Source: Sipunculus nudus (lineage: Eukaryota; Annelida; Sipuncula; Golfingiida; Sipunculidae). From it: a stretch of DNA of 64,000 nucleotides. The stretch is taken from the NCBI GenBank assembly GCA_026874595.1, contig CM049306.1, positions 20,147,019-20,211,018 of the forward strand. The letters run 5' to 3'. The position numbers and the translations under genes are program-made. Positions 36,656 through 46,504 of this stretch are shown one piece after another. Position 1 is the stretch's first letter, and the number at the start of each line of letters is the position of its first letter. The notes below the pieces were generated by a model. The model saw nothing but the letters and a program-made list of their open reading frames with translations, searched no databases and was not told where the DNA came from.

Positions 36656-37140
36656 TATTCATGATGAATAATAGTGTGTCCATGTGACAAATCCGTGACA
36701 GTCTGCATAAAAAAAAAGTTAGCGGCATTAAGAATAAAAAAATATAGTAAACATTATAAATGAATAAGTAATATCATATTATTATATATTTTTAGATATT
36801 AAGGATGAAATAATGAAATAATAATTACAAAAAAATAACAGTATACATTATAAATGAATATATGTATAATAATATATTGTAACATATATTATTATGATAA
36901 ATATCAATGAATGAAATAATAAATAAAAAAAATAATATAGGATAACGATTTGGACGAGCATAAAATATAAAACTGAGCTCTGGAACAGGTACGCCTCTCT
37001 TGATCTCTGAATTGGTAAAGGGGGTAGGGGACTTACCGGGTCAGGGGAGGGGGGGGGGGGGGGGGGGTTGGATGTTTCTTAAGAAATGGTATTTAAAAAT
37101 GGGAGGTAGGAAAGAGTATCTTTAGATCTCACAAAATTAC
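36656..37140. other. AT-rich intergenic stretch with G-run
   Basis: Near-duplicate AATAATAATTACAAAAAAATAA-like phrases occur at 36730-36930, and a run of about 18 G lies at about 37050-37067. No gene. It separates two convergent poly(A) signals. Confidence 0.45.
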
Positions 37141-37142
37141 TC

Positions 37143-37148
37143 TTTATT
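37143..37148 (-). terminator. Poly(A) signal for the minus-strand exon
   Basis: TTTATT on the plus strand gives AATAAA on the minus strand, 26-31 bases beyond the stop codon at 37174-37176. The spacing is close but workable for a very short 3' UTR. Confidence 0.5.
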
Positions 37149-37173
37149 TAACAATAAAATATAAAGCTTAGGG

Positions 37174-37464
37174 TTATAATATTACTAAATAAATTTCAAC
37201 GAACTGAATGGGAAGTCTGTTTCCTGCATTTAAGTTATCTATATGTAATATATCCATGATTAGATCTTCATCAGGTACAGCAGAAGGAACTTCATGCACT
37301 TTACATACACGAGGTAGGCAGACAAACCCCACAAAAGGGGTACATCTGTCTATCACTGGAAGACAAGAAATGTCAGATTTGTCAAGGAAAGTCGAATTTC
37401 TCCTCCATTCCTTTAATGTTCTCAGATCTGGGACATTACTTATGCGACTTGTTAGCTGCCTGGA
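37174..37464 (-). CDS. Putative terminal coding exon, product unknown
   Basis: On the minus strand, 96 codons run to a TAA. The translation has balanced, globular-looking composition, for example VPDLRTLKEWRRNSTFLDKS, CTPFVGFVCLPRVCKVHEVP and DEDLIMDILHIDNLNAGNRL. An acceptor-like TAACTTGCTTCAG sits just upstream (exon border at 37464, phase 0). The frame stays open to 37509, where an upstream stop closes it. AATAAA lies within about 30 bases of the stop. I do not recognise the family. It could be the last exon of a gene whose other exons lie to the right on the minus strand, or a stranded exon or retrocopy. A repeat follows immediately upstream (37590-38170), and I could not identify a partner exon. 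Confidence 0.45.
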   Translation of the reverse strand, partial: SRQLTSRISNVPDLRTLKEWRRNSTFLDKSDISCLPVIDRCTPFVGFVCLPRVCKVHEVPSAVPDEDLIMDILHIDNLNAGNRLPIQFVEIYLVIL

Positions 37465-37589
37465 CTGAAGCAAGTTACATAACAGCCGGCTAGGTGAGGG
37501 CTCTGGCACTCACTGCACACCACTGTGCAGGGTCGGCTTGATGTAAACAATACTTGAAATGGTGTTTGAAAACTTTAATAAAATCAAGT

Positions 37590-37800
37590 TTTGATCAATT
37601 CCTTCCAAATTTCTGATTTTAAACGAGTAAACCCTTTTGTGTATTTGCTGTACAAATTAAATCAACAGTGCTTACAGAAAAAAATATGTGCCCCTGGTCA
37701 ACTTTTGGTAAAAATTAAGATATTGATTTAACATTTATGCTAATGACCTCACAAAATGAAGTGTTTCCCTTGAGAAAAAGTCTCTAGCTTTACCAGTTAT
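37590..37800 (+). repeat. Interspersed repeat R1, copy 2
   Basis: Shares TACAAATTAAATCAACAGTG, TGGTCAACTTTTGGT and AAGATATTGATTTA with the copies at 1-210, 50035-50280 and 63830-64000. It continues into repeat A. Confidence 0.7.
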
Positions 37801-38172
37801 CATGTTAAGTGAGAGAAAAATATTTCCGGATGTTTTGACAAGGTACATTATGTTCACGTAGATAACTTCTATATAGAAGAATATCTATGCTAAATATAAA
37901 CAAAACAAAAACATTGGTTTTTAAGTGTTGAAGTGTAATTGAAGTGTAGAAACAGGTTTTATATCAGAAAACGGAGGTTTTTCCCTAAAATCACAAAGGA
38001 ACGAAGTCGCAGTGACCCAGTTTGTAGTTTGTTAGGAGAACGTAGCGACATCTGACTGTATATTGAATTTTGGATTCGTAGGTCTTTTACGGTTTCAAAG
38101 CGTGTCCTGTGAACGGACGGACAAAGGACCATCGCTGTAGCTCAGATGACATATAGTCAGCTGAGCTAAAAA
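37800..38172 (+). repeat. Composite repeat A, copy with hairpin tail
   Basis: Aligned by eye with 50290-50763: GACATCTGACTGTATATTGA, GGACGGACAAAGGACCATCG, then a GATGACATATAGTCAGCTGA tail ending GCTAAAA. The tail is an imperfect inverted repeat. It is non-coding. Confidence 0.7.
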
Positions 38173-40370
38173 GCCTCGTATATTTATCTCTCCTTCAAGA
38201 AAAACCACAGTTCATTAAGAAGGCAAAGCATCCCGATGAGTAACATATCATAATAACCTAAGCTTTCATTATGTTGAGTGCCCTCAGTTTTAATGAATTC
38301 TACCGGTGACCTTCACTGCAGGCTACATGTACACCACGAGGAAGACATCCGATATATGAAGCATTATCCCAGGGTTTCAATCAATGACATTTTCTTTTCC
38401 GGAACAAGGGATTTGGTAATTAATCTCTTGACGTTAATACAAAACCCTTAGGCGTGCCTGGATCTATGTCATTTCATGAGCTTTCATATGAGTACCAGGA
38501 CTATATATATATCCAGTTCCACAGAACAAGAAGAACGACAACAGTGTACCATGGTAGATAATGAGATTTTAATATACAGTAAGATGATTGTCAAAAGGTA
38601 TTTACGCCAATACAATCCCGCATCTTCAAGTTAAATTACCGTATATTAATGAAGTTAAATCCCGACTGTGTCTCTATTATGAACTCGAGGTCGCCAATTT
38701 TTTATTTCCAATCGTGATCTTGCCACATGTCAACATTTGTTGTCTCACCCGCGCATGAAGCACGCACATACATACACGAATACAGTTTAAAGTTTATTGT
38801 AGTGCTTGTGAAAATATAGGCATATATATATATACATTCAGACTTACATGTATTGAAAAAGTCTATATTGTGTGATTTTGTGCAATGATACTTTAAATGA
38901 TTCAAGACAAACGTAATACGCATCGTAACGAGCTTTACGTGAATACATTTGCACAATTTATGCAGAACGCTGGATCAAAGCCAACAGATCATTTTTTTCT
39001 TAATAGATGTATGTCCCGGGAACTAGGAAGGTTTTCTGAATTCAAATATCGGAGCACCTGATCAGCTTTCACATAGTACATATAATAATAAATAATAATT
39101 ATATGCATAATTTAGCATAAATTTGCATATTTGAACAGCACATTAAAAATTCTCTAGGAATAACTTGTTCTTGATCATACTGGATGTGCCAGTTAGGCCT
39201 TATTTACATACAAGCACCGACTCGTATTTATTATTTTTGCATATTTTGAATGTGCAAAAACACTCTTGATATACTGAAAAAAGACTTAATAAATTAAAGA
39301 AAATTTAATATTTGCTCCTTACTCAAATGTCCACTTTATTTCAACTTAATTGTAATTTTTTCACCTGGGACGAACGATCTGTTTGAACATTAACTAGTAC
39401 ATCCAATACTGACTCTCCAATATTTCAGCAATGGCAAGGTACGGAATATTTCTACCTATTCAAACTGATAAATAAGGGTAATTTCGTCATATGCAAACAC
39501 CATTAGGGAAACTTTTGATCATGCAAATACAGAAATAACTCCTTTGCTCTGTACTACTATAGAAACTGCGGATATCAATTTTCTTGCATCCATTTTAACC
39601 AAAGCGAACCTGTACAAAATTAATGGAATCTTCTCTAGTCTGATGCTATATTTGCTTATATGTTAATGTAATGCCAAGTATTTTTTAACTCCCACATATC
39701 TCCAGTTTGCTTTTGTATATGCATAATAGAATTCTGGTCACAATTAACCTTTTCGTTATTGCCCGAGGTCGTATATTTTACCTAAGGAGTACAGACACGT
39801 GGTCTTTTGCATTGAGTTATAACTTGCCAGCCTCTCTCTCGGGGAATATCAATCTGACGAACTCTGACTTAAATTTGACAACCTTGTCCAAACTTTCCAT
39901 CATTAACAGGTGACATTAGACTTAAAATTCAATTACACGTGGCAACTACCTCATACAGGTTTTCCTGAAATTCATTGAAATTTTAATTTCTCCTTTAGTT
40001 TATTGACGGGATTATCTCGAAATCGCTTTGTTCAAAACATGAGCTTTAAACCCACAAAAAGGGACAGAGATGAAGTGTTCTGTTCCTTAACCCCAAGTCA
40101 TATACCGGCCGAGCGCCGGTGGATTTTTAAAATCGGTCGAGCTGCGAGCTCTTCGCCAATTTTTAAAATCCGGCTGACAGCCGTCGATTTATATAGATTG
40201 TGGTCACATTAATATCGAGGCCAGGGTGGGGCCAAAGATTTTTTCTGCACCTGAAATGTGAAGAGGCCCGACATGAGGTCGTTGGAAGCACGTCCGTGCC
40301 TCCTGCGAACATCGTTCAGAACTCGTCCGACGCTCCTTAATTCAACCGAGGCTCCTCAGTGGTCCGCCGA
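38172..40370. other. No supported gene
   Basis: A TATA-like run at 38503-38513 is followed by a 25-codon ATG frame at 38551 that I reject as too short. ORFs at 38702, 39707 and 40003 lack any domain. A short imperfect palindrome built on GATTTTTAAAATC lies at about 40118-40172. Confidence 0.35.
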
Positions 40371-40374
40371 CTAG

Positions 40375-40640
40375 TTAGGACATGTCAGCGGTGTCCTTGC
40401 GGAGTTCACGCGACATGAAACTTCGGACGTTCCCAAAGATGCCCCAGTGGTGCTCGCTAGGGGCCCCGGTAATCTCTTCCCGAGCTGCTACCGAGCAAAC
40501 TGTGGCCGAATTTCAAGCGAGTCCTCGTCGCTCTATTAATTCCGCGCTAAAGAGGACGAGCTCCTCAACGAGCTGTTTAAGAGTCTCGTCAGAGTAAACA
40601 ATGTCCGTTCGAAGCTCGCCCGAAAAGTCCACTTTAAAAA
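40375..40640 (-). pseudogene. Possible decayed coding segment, family unknown
   Basis: The minus strand reads VDFSGELRTDIVYSDETLKQ and onward to RRGLA, then a TGA stop. It continues in the same frame with EEITGAPSEHHWGIFGNVRS to a TAA at 40375-40377. The composition is protein-like and the segment is GC-rich compared with its flanks. A run of T on the minus strand (40636-40649) precedes it. I recognise no family. It may be the edge of an old transposon gene or a dead exon. It lies just outside the left end of the foldback-like element. Confidence 0.35.
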
Positions 40641-41159
40641 AAAAAAAAACCCAGCTCGGTAGGGGCTCTTTGATACGGAGCCCGGGAGACGACATGGTGA
40701 AAAATATTTATTAATTCGTGCGCACGAATTACTAATCCGTGCGCACGAATTAGTGACCAATGAGAACAGCTCTCTTATGTTGCTGGCCAAATGCTCATTG
40801 GCTACTAATTCGTGCGCACGAGTTATTAATTCGTGCGCACGAATTACTTGCCAATGAGAAGCAAGCACACATCGACTCAGTCTAGGCACAGGCTGGCAGT
40901 TTTAGCGGGCACACACGGTTGTCAAAATGGAGCCCAGCGCCATTTGACGATGATGCTAAATTGCAAATTACTCATTAACTAGGTGAAATGAACTTCACAG
41001 AAACTGAGGTATCTCATGTCATATTTGGGATTCGCTTTCCTGACAGGAACACATAAACATGATATGTTTGAAAGCCAATCAGCGTTTGGAAATTTTGAAA
41101 AATAAATTATAAATTCCATTTCTCTATGGACGTTTTAGATCGTATGTACAAATCATTAA

Positions 41160-41715
41160 TACGTTTAGTACTGGAATGTGGTGTTTTGATATTCATTTAA
41201 CAATTGTTCTGTCAGACAGTCATACCAACTAGAGAGTATACAATGGAAAGCATGTTTAACATGTACTGGAGCGCTCTCGACTTCCAGCACTGGAGCTATG
41301 GTAAAAGAGCTATAATGGTCAAGTATAAAAATAAGAAGAGTGCTGGCTATACAATCCACATTTTATAAAATGATTAACGGACTAGATCCAGATTATCTGC
41401 TAATATATTAACTCCAACTCTGTCTCATGCTCATCCCTATAAAGTCCGCGCAAATCGCATTTGCTAAAGATACCGAGGTTCACACGGAAAGACTGTCGCT
41501 TTTCTTTCCTTCCAATTTCTTTTCTTTCCTTTCAATAGCCTGCAAACTTTGGAACAGTTTCCTATAATTCAGTCTACTTCAATAGATTCATTTAAGGAAA
41601 ATGTTCGTGACTATTTAAACCCTGCCTCTCGAGAAATTTACGGTTATTATTGCGACAAACATCGTCAACATGAAATTATCCATACTATGTTACGACTAAA
41701 GTCGCCAGTTACTTA
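41160..41715 (+). pseudogene. LINE reverse-transcriptase C-terminal fragment, broken
   Basis: Pieces in several plus-strand frames match the C-terminal region of non-LTR retrotransposon ORF2: LVLECGV, then QLESIQWKACLTCTGALSTS, IQSTFYKMINGLDPDYLL, PYKVRANR, CKLWNSF and STSIDSFKENVRDYLNP. Several frameshifts and stops separate them. The catalytic core is absent, so this is a 5'-truncated relic. It sits inside the foldback-like element, either inserted there or captured. Confidence 0.85.
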
Positions 41716-41877
41716 AATCAATACCTTTTTTTCAATTGGAAAGACTGATGGTTTCAATCCAATTGATGTGCTCAATATGGACTGAGACGTTTATTTTTAT
41801 TGTATTACACCTACCAGTAATAATATATGTATAAGTATCAGTGTATGTGTGGAATGTCAATCTGCATGAACGTATAT

Positions 41878-41881
<4 letters not shown>

Positions 41882-41939
<58 letters not shown>

Positions 41940-41945
41940 TATATC
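41882..41945. repeat. (TA)n microsatellite inside the foldback-like element
   Basis: About 25 TA units and then TATACATATA, followed by further short TA-rich tracts to about 42008. Confidence 0.95.
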
Positions 41946-42409
41946 TTATCGTGTGTGAATATATGTGCACTTTTCCAATCTGATCATTTATATATACATA
42001 TATATACATTCCTATTAATTTTTCACTTTCTTTTAATTTATATGCAGGAGAGCAGTTGCAGTAGCCTTTAGGCTACTTTGTTGCCCTATTGAAATAAATA
42101 TTTTTCCACCTTGGAAATATATTTTTCACACCTAGTAATTCGTGCGCACGGATTAGTAATTCCTGGCCACGAATTAGTAATTTGTGCGCACGGATTAATA
42201 ATTTCGAACGCACGGATTAGTTATTCGTGCGCACGGATTTATAAATATTTTTCCACCAATGAAATTTATTTTTCACACCGAGTAATTCGTAGGTACGAGT
42301 TAGTAATTCGTGGCCACGAATAAGTCATTCGTGCGCACGGATTAGTAATTCGTGCGCACGAATTAATAAATATATTTCACGATGTCGTCTCCCGGGCTCC
42401 GTACTTTGA

Positions 42410-43166
42410 CGTGACCGTGTCTTTATCCATAAAAAAGGGATGTCCATGTCCCTCTGCCCCTAATCACCTTAATCAAAACCGGTGCTGTTATTTTAAGATT
42501 TTACAGCTGCCTGTACGCCAGATCTTAAAACGAGAAGGACAGCAGTCGGGATGAGAATTAGTTCAGATGGTATATGTGGAAACTTCTAAAGATCGACCAG
42601 GTGCAAAGAGACATTGCGGCCTGTCCCCGGCTGGAAGCTTTGTGAATTCCCAACTTGAGTAACCATAAAAGGAGAAGCGTTTGTGGTTTAGTCCACCATA
42701 ACCCGAACCAGATTCATTTATGGCATAATAAAATCAATGGTCCTGCTTCCCTTGTAACATACCTAAAGGATCTAGCTTGACGTCATCCATCTGAGAGGAC
42801 CAGTAAATCAGGGCCATAATCCCCAGATCAATGAGATTTTACATATATTTAATCGTTTCCCCGGTATGTCTTCTACGGCCGCCATGCTCTCATTTAGAGG
42901 GTCACTACCTTTATAGATACAGTCTCCCGTCATATAGCGATCTGTGTAAATCTACTCTCCACGTAGTGCTCCATCTTTATTTCCTGACCTTATCTCCTTA
43001 GTCGTCCCTTTGACCTTCCTCTATTCCTCGACCATTGAAGATTAAAACCGGAAAGCAGTCAGAGAGCTGACACTATAAATTTAAATGCCAGTAAAGCCAT
43101 CCTTGACACGTGGTTGTCCTTGCACAACATTCATTGTAATTCAATTGCAAACGGGAGCCGCTCGAG
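42410..43166. other. No supported gene
   Basis: Moderately GC-rich unassigned DNA between two transposable elements. No ORF of note. Confidence 0.4.
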
Positions 43167-43174
43167 AACTGAAT

Positions 43175-43556
43175 CACCCTTCCGCCAGAGGTCGCTTCGA
43201 CTCGAAACGAATCTCTTCTGTTAGGGCACTGTGTGACGGCCGGGACTATTTGTCTCAACTGTCAAACTTTAAAATCATTTTTTTAACATTTCAATGAAAC
43301 ACTTTCCGTTTACATTTCACTTGCGCATTCTTAAAAAAATAATACTTATTTCGTAAAATCCCTACCAAAATATCACTTATGTTTATGTAATTCCATGGAA
43401 TAATTCTTATTTAACACTTGAACCGACAACACTGTCCTCTTCATAGCCGTTATATATTATTACCTACACCGCTGGTGTATTAAGAAGACCCGGTGCATTG
43501 TGGGGGTCAGATTTTAACAATCCTTAAACTGCAGAGTCGTACTCTGCGCAGTGTGG
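43175..43556. mobile_element. TIR element D, copy 1, 8-bp target duplication
   Basis: Flanked by AACTGAAT at 43167-43174 and 43557-43564. The element starts CACCCTTCCGCCAGAGGTC and ends CTCTGCGCAGTGTGG, giving weak imperfect inverted ends. The interior matches 50779-51090 by eye (GGCCGGGACTA, TACTTATTTCGTAAA, TTATGTAATT, CTGCGCAGTG). An 8-bp duplication points to the hAT superfamily or a relative. There is no transposase. Confidence 0.75.
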
Positions 43557-43564
43557 AACTGAAT

Positions 43565-45439
43565 GGATCCATGTAAAAATGTATACACTTCTTAAATGGA
43601 AGACGATCTTCCGCACTATCTCATTGCATTTCATTATGACTGAATGAGATTTTGTGTTTTTATTTGCACATTTTGACTGGCTAGCAGACTGAGATATCCT
43701 TTTATGACTTCTTTTATGACAATCGATCGATATGCTCACGAGGAAAGTGCAGTCTGTTTTAAATCATGTATACCCCCAATCCAGTTATATACAGTATAAA
43801 TTCAAAACAACTACCCCAATCCATTAATTTTGAAACCCGTGCGGAATATCACTTTATGGAACAGGCTTTGGGCGATGAATTTATATCCATATAGGGTAGT
43901 GACGCCTTTAGAAGTGTATACTGTTAAAAGAAAATGATAATGATAAATCGATTGAAAGATAAATGGACCAATATCTTAAGGCACTTTGAAATAAACTGTT
44001 AAACTGTAATTTTGTTGCAAATCTTATTGACAGTGATTGTCCCAATATAGCGCAAATGGCGATGTTGCATTATTAAATGGTTATCTAGTGCATGTACTCG
44101 TATATATGCCACCTGAAGTATTGCATAAGTAAAATAAAATTCTAGATGGTACACATTTTGCGTTGGTGATCCGTCTCACAAAAATCGCCACCATCCTTGG
44201 AATGGATAAGTGTACCCCTAGCATAAGCTTATTACCACCCAAGCTGTTTAAATAAAATCTTGACGCCAAACCCATAAACCTGTCAATGGGCCAAGAGGGG
44301 AAACAGGGCGTGCTGAGCGAAAAATCTTATCAACGATATATTGTGTTAAAGGTAAATACAGTCCACACTGGCATGTTGACCTTTAACTTTGATTTATGAC
44401 CTGAGGTCATAACAGGGGCTCTTTTATATTGAATACAGAGCACGAAGCTATAGATGAAACAATATACAGTGTTCAACAAGCGTAAACTTTTGTGGCCTCT
44501 GAGACAAGATATTTCCAAAAGAATTCCAAAGCCTGACAAAGCGCGCGAATATTACTAAGAAAACGTTTTGACTTAAAGCAGTGACTTTCAGAATGCATAA
44601 ATTTTAAATGAAATATATAGATAATGAAAGATAAATCATTTATAAAATTAAATGCTAGAAATCCCGATTTAACCCATAATGCACTATGTCATTGACCCAA
44701 TTAACAGTATTATAACGCCATATGCAGAATCTACGGGGTAAATATCACGTGATTTGAATTAGAAGACGAGGACCAATCTATAAAGGCTGAGGTATGAATC
44801 TATTTAGATGTTATCAAGGTGACTACTAGCCATCCCTATAATGACATGACATTTTGAATATATATCTGTTCTTGTGATCATTTTCAGTGAGGTATATTTA
44901 CATACTGGAATAAGAGTCCCTGGCCCCATGTGAACATACACCAGGGGGCCGAAAAATGTCTACAGTTTGTCTTGATATTCGCCGACCCACACTTTTATTT
45001 AGATATTTCATTTTATACAAGCAAAATATTTTAATATGCATGCACATGGAATTCTGTAATTTCTCACATAATTTGATTATTTACAATGGTGTTAAAATTA
45101 TAAGTGGAATTTTGTTTCTCAAATCTTCTGCGAAATAGCCTATATAAAAATACTATGGAAGGTAGACCAAAACAAAACCTTCAAGCGAAAATGATGCCCC
45201 TCATGCACACAAAAACATACCCACATTTAAACGATGACTGCTATAATAGGGTAAACAGCGAGCTTAATAGCTGTACCATCCTTTAATCTCACTACATTAC
45301 GATAATGCCTTTATACTGATGACTCACTGGCACGAATTAGCGTTTGCATGATGTATAGATGTGACTGTGGTGAACTATATTTAATGCCGTGAATCTCTGT
45401 AATAGCGGAGTTATATTGAAAACTGCATGAGCACGCAAC
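43565..45439. other. No supported gene; one everted hexamer palindrome
   Basis: ATGACCTGAGGTCAT at 44396-44410 is a perfect palindrome of AGGTCA-type half sites with one spacer base. ORFs at 43524, 44081, 44330 and 44956-45286 show nothing recognisable. Confidence 0.35.
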
Positions 45440-45754
45440 ATGGAGATCCAAGCTCAACATGCTCGGCAAAAACAAGACCAGCACATGATCGATTCAGATG
45501 GCTTGGCCAGGTTCAGCTCCACAAAACAACCCTCTACGATCCATGGCGCTCAGATTGGCAATTTCCCATCGCCGATACCAGTAGCATCTTGCCGTGGACC
45601 ATCAACGGGCGATGACGATCGTGTAACGAACATGCCATCATGGTGGGCCGCTGGCCGGGGAGCTATCAATCGTCCGTTAACCGTATTAAAACAGAATAGC
45701 AAAAACAAATCATCTCGATCGTCACATTTGCAGCAAAAACGCCAAGGCCTTTAG
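45440..45754 (+). CDS. Candidate 104-codon ORF, product unknown
   Basis: A plus-strand frame opens with ATG in strong context (A at -3, G at +4), with an in-frame TGA four codons upstream, and runs 104 codons to TAG. The product is hydrophilic and rich in Gln, Ser, Arg and Pro, for example QAQHARQKQDQHMIDSDG and RVTNMPSWWAAGRGAINRPL. There is no signal peptide, membrane segment or domain that I recognise. The stretch is GC-richer than its AT-rich surroundings. No poly(A) signal or splice site is compelling nearby. It may be a small gene, a first exon, or chance. Confidence 0.3.
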   Translation: MEIQAQHARQKQDQHMIDSDGLARFSSTKQPSTIHGAQIGNFPSPIPVASCRGPSTGDDDRVTNMPSWWAAGRGAINRPLTVLKQNSKNKSSRSSHLQQKRQGL

Positions 45755-46122
45755 TAACAGTAATCGATCCATTATCGCCCGACCTAACTTCATTGTGTAT
45801 GATATACGATCGTTTATGAGTGGGGCTTACTAATTGGATGTGTGGGCCTATTGCTTTTTGCAGTCTAAGTAATTCTCGGACCAGAAGCGCCATTGTAAAA
45901 TTGCTCTAAAAATTCTTTTCCACCACATAAGCGAAATATTTGGTTCATGGCTAATATTAACTGTTAGGGTATATCGACAAAGAAATCTCAAGTCATTAAA
46001 GTAAAATATAATCCTTAAAGAGGCCTATCCCGATAACTTCCGTTTATAAACTAAAGAAAATCCCTTGAAATCTTTATAAAAAATAGGCCATAAACACAGA
46101 TCCTACCAAACACAGGCTGTTC

Positions 46123-46125
<3 letters not shown>
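45755..46125. other. No supported gene
   Basis: Unassigned stretch after the candidate ORF. Nothing seen. Confidence 0.4.
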
Positions 46126-46173
<48 letters not shown>

Positions 46174-46184
46174 GGGGGGGGGGG
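46126..46184. repeat. (TA)n microsatellite with G-run
   Basis: About 21 TA units to 46168, then a run of 14 G (46171-46184). Confidence 0.96.
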
Positions 46185-46299
46185 CAAAATAATCCAAACA
46201 CATTCAAAAAGGACATCTGGCGGCAGCAACTAGTGACTGCATTCAGCTGCCGCACATATGCAACCAACCACCTTCGGCCATATTTTTTCCCATTTGTCA

Positions 46300-46500
46300 A
46301 CATTGGGCCTGGGCAGTCGAGGGTTAAAAGGCTCGGCTCTCGGCTCTCGCCCGCGACCTGGGTTTGATCCCTGGCGTGGCTATGAGATTGGGATGCAGTT
46401 GCCCGTCCAAGGCCGGTGGTTTTCTCCGGGTTCTCCTGTTTCCTCCACCTCTATAGACACTACCGAACGCCACCACCTTGGCCACGGAGAGTGCCTCGAT
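46300..46500 (+). mobile_element. tRNA-derived SINE
   Basis: The 5' part looks like a degenerate tRNA of the long-variable-arm (Leu/Ser-like) type: a box A-like GGCAGTCGAGGGTTAAAAGG at about 46310-46331 and a box B-like GGTTTGATCCCTGG at about 46361-46374. It is followed by a conserved-looking body, GGTGGTTTTCTCCGGGTTCT then CCTGTTTCCTCCACC, which I recall from SINEs of many marine invertebrates. The 3' end turns AT-rich near 46505. RNA polymerase III origin is inferred. Confidence 0.7.
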
Positions 46501-46504
46501 TAGT

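Larger units (their letters stand above)
40674..42403. mobile_element. Foldback-like TIR element, 1730 bp, 6-bp target duplication
   Basis: The left end starts TACGGAGCCCGGGAGACGAC. The right end, reverse complemented, starts with the same 20 bases. The inverted match runs about 75 bp with about two mismatches. Directly outside both ends is CTTTGA (40668-40673 and 42404-42409), a 6-bp target duplication. Inside each end lies an array of the palindrome TAATTCGTGCGCACGAATTA and variants (40713-40850 and 42134-42364). The interior holds a LINE fragment (41160-41715) and a TA microsatellite. No transposase is visible, so it is non-autonomous. Long ends with subterminal palindromic arrays resemble Foldback elements. 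The superfamily is not settled by a 6-bp duplication. Confidence 0.88.

Noticed and set aside
38503-38630. TATA-like run, a 25-codon ATG frame and a GTAAGA donor-like site
   Set aside because: Too short, in AT-rich DNA where such matches are common, and no downstream exon was recognised.
46310-46375. Functional tRNA gene
   Set aside because: Only box A-like and box B-like stretches are present, the cloverleaf pairing is poor, and a SINE body follows.
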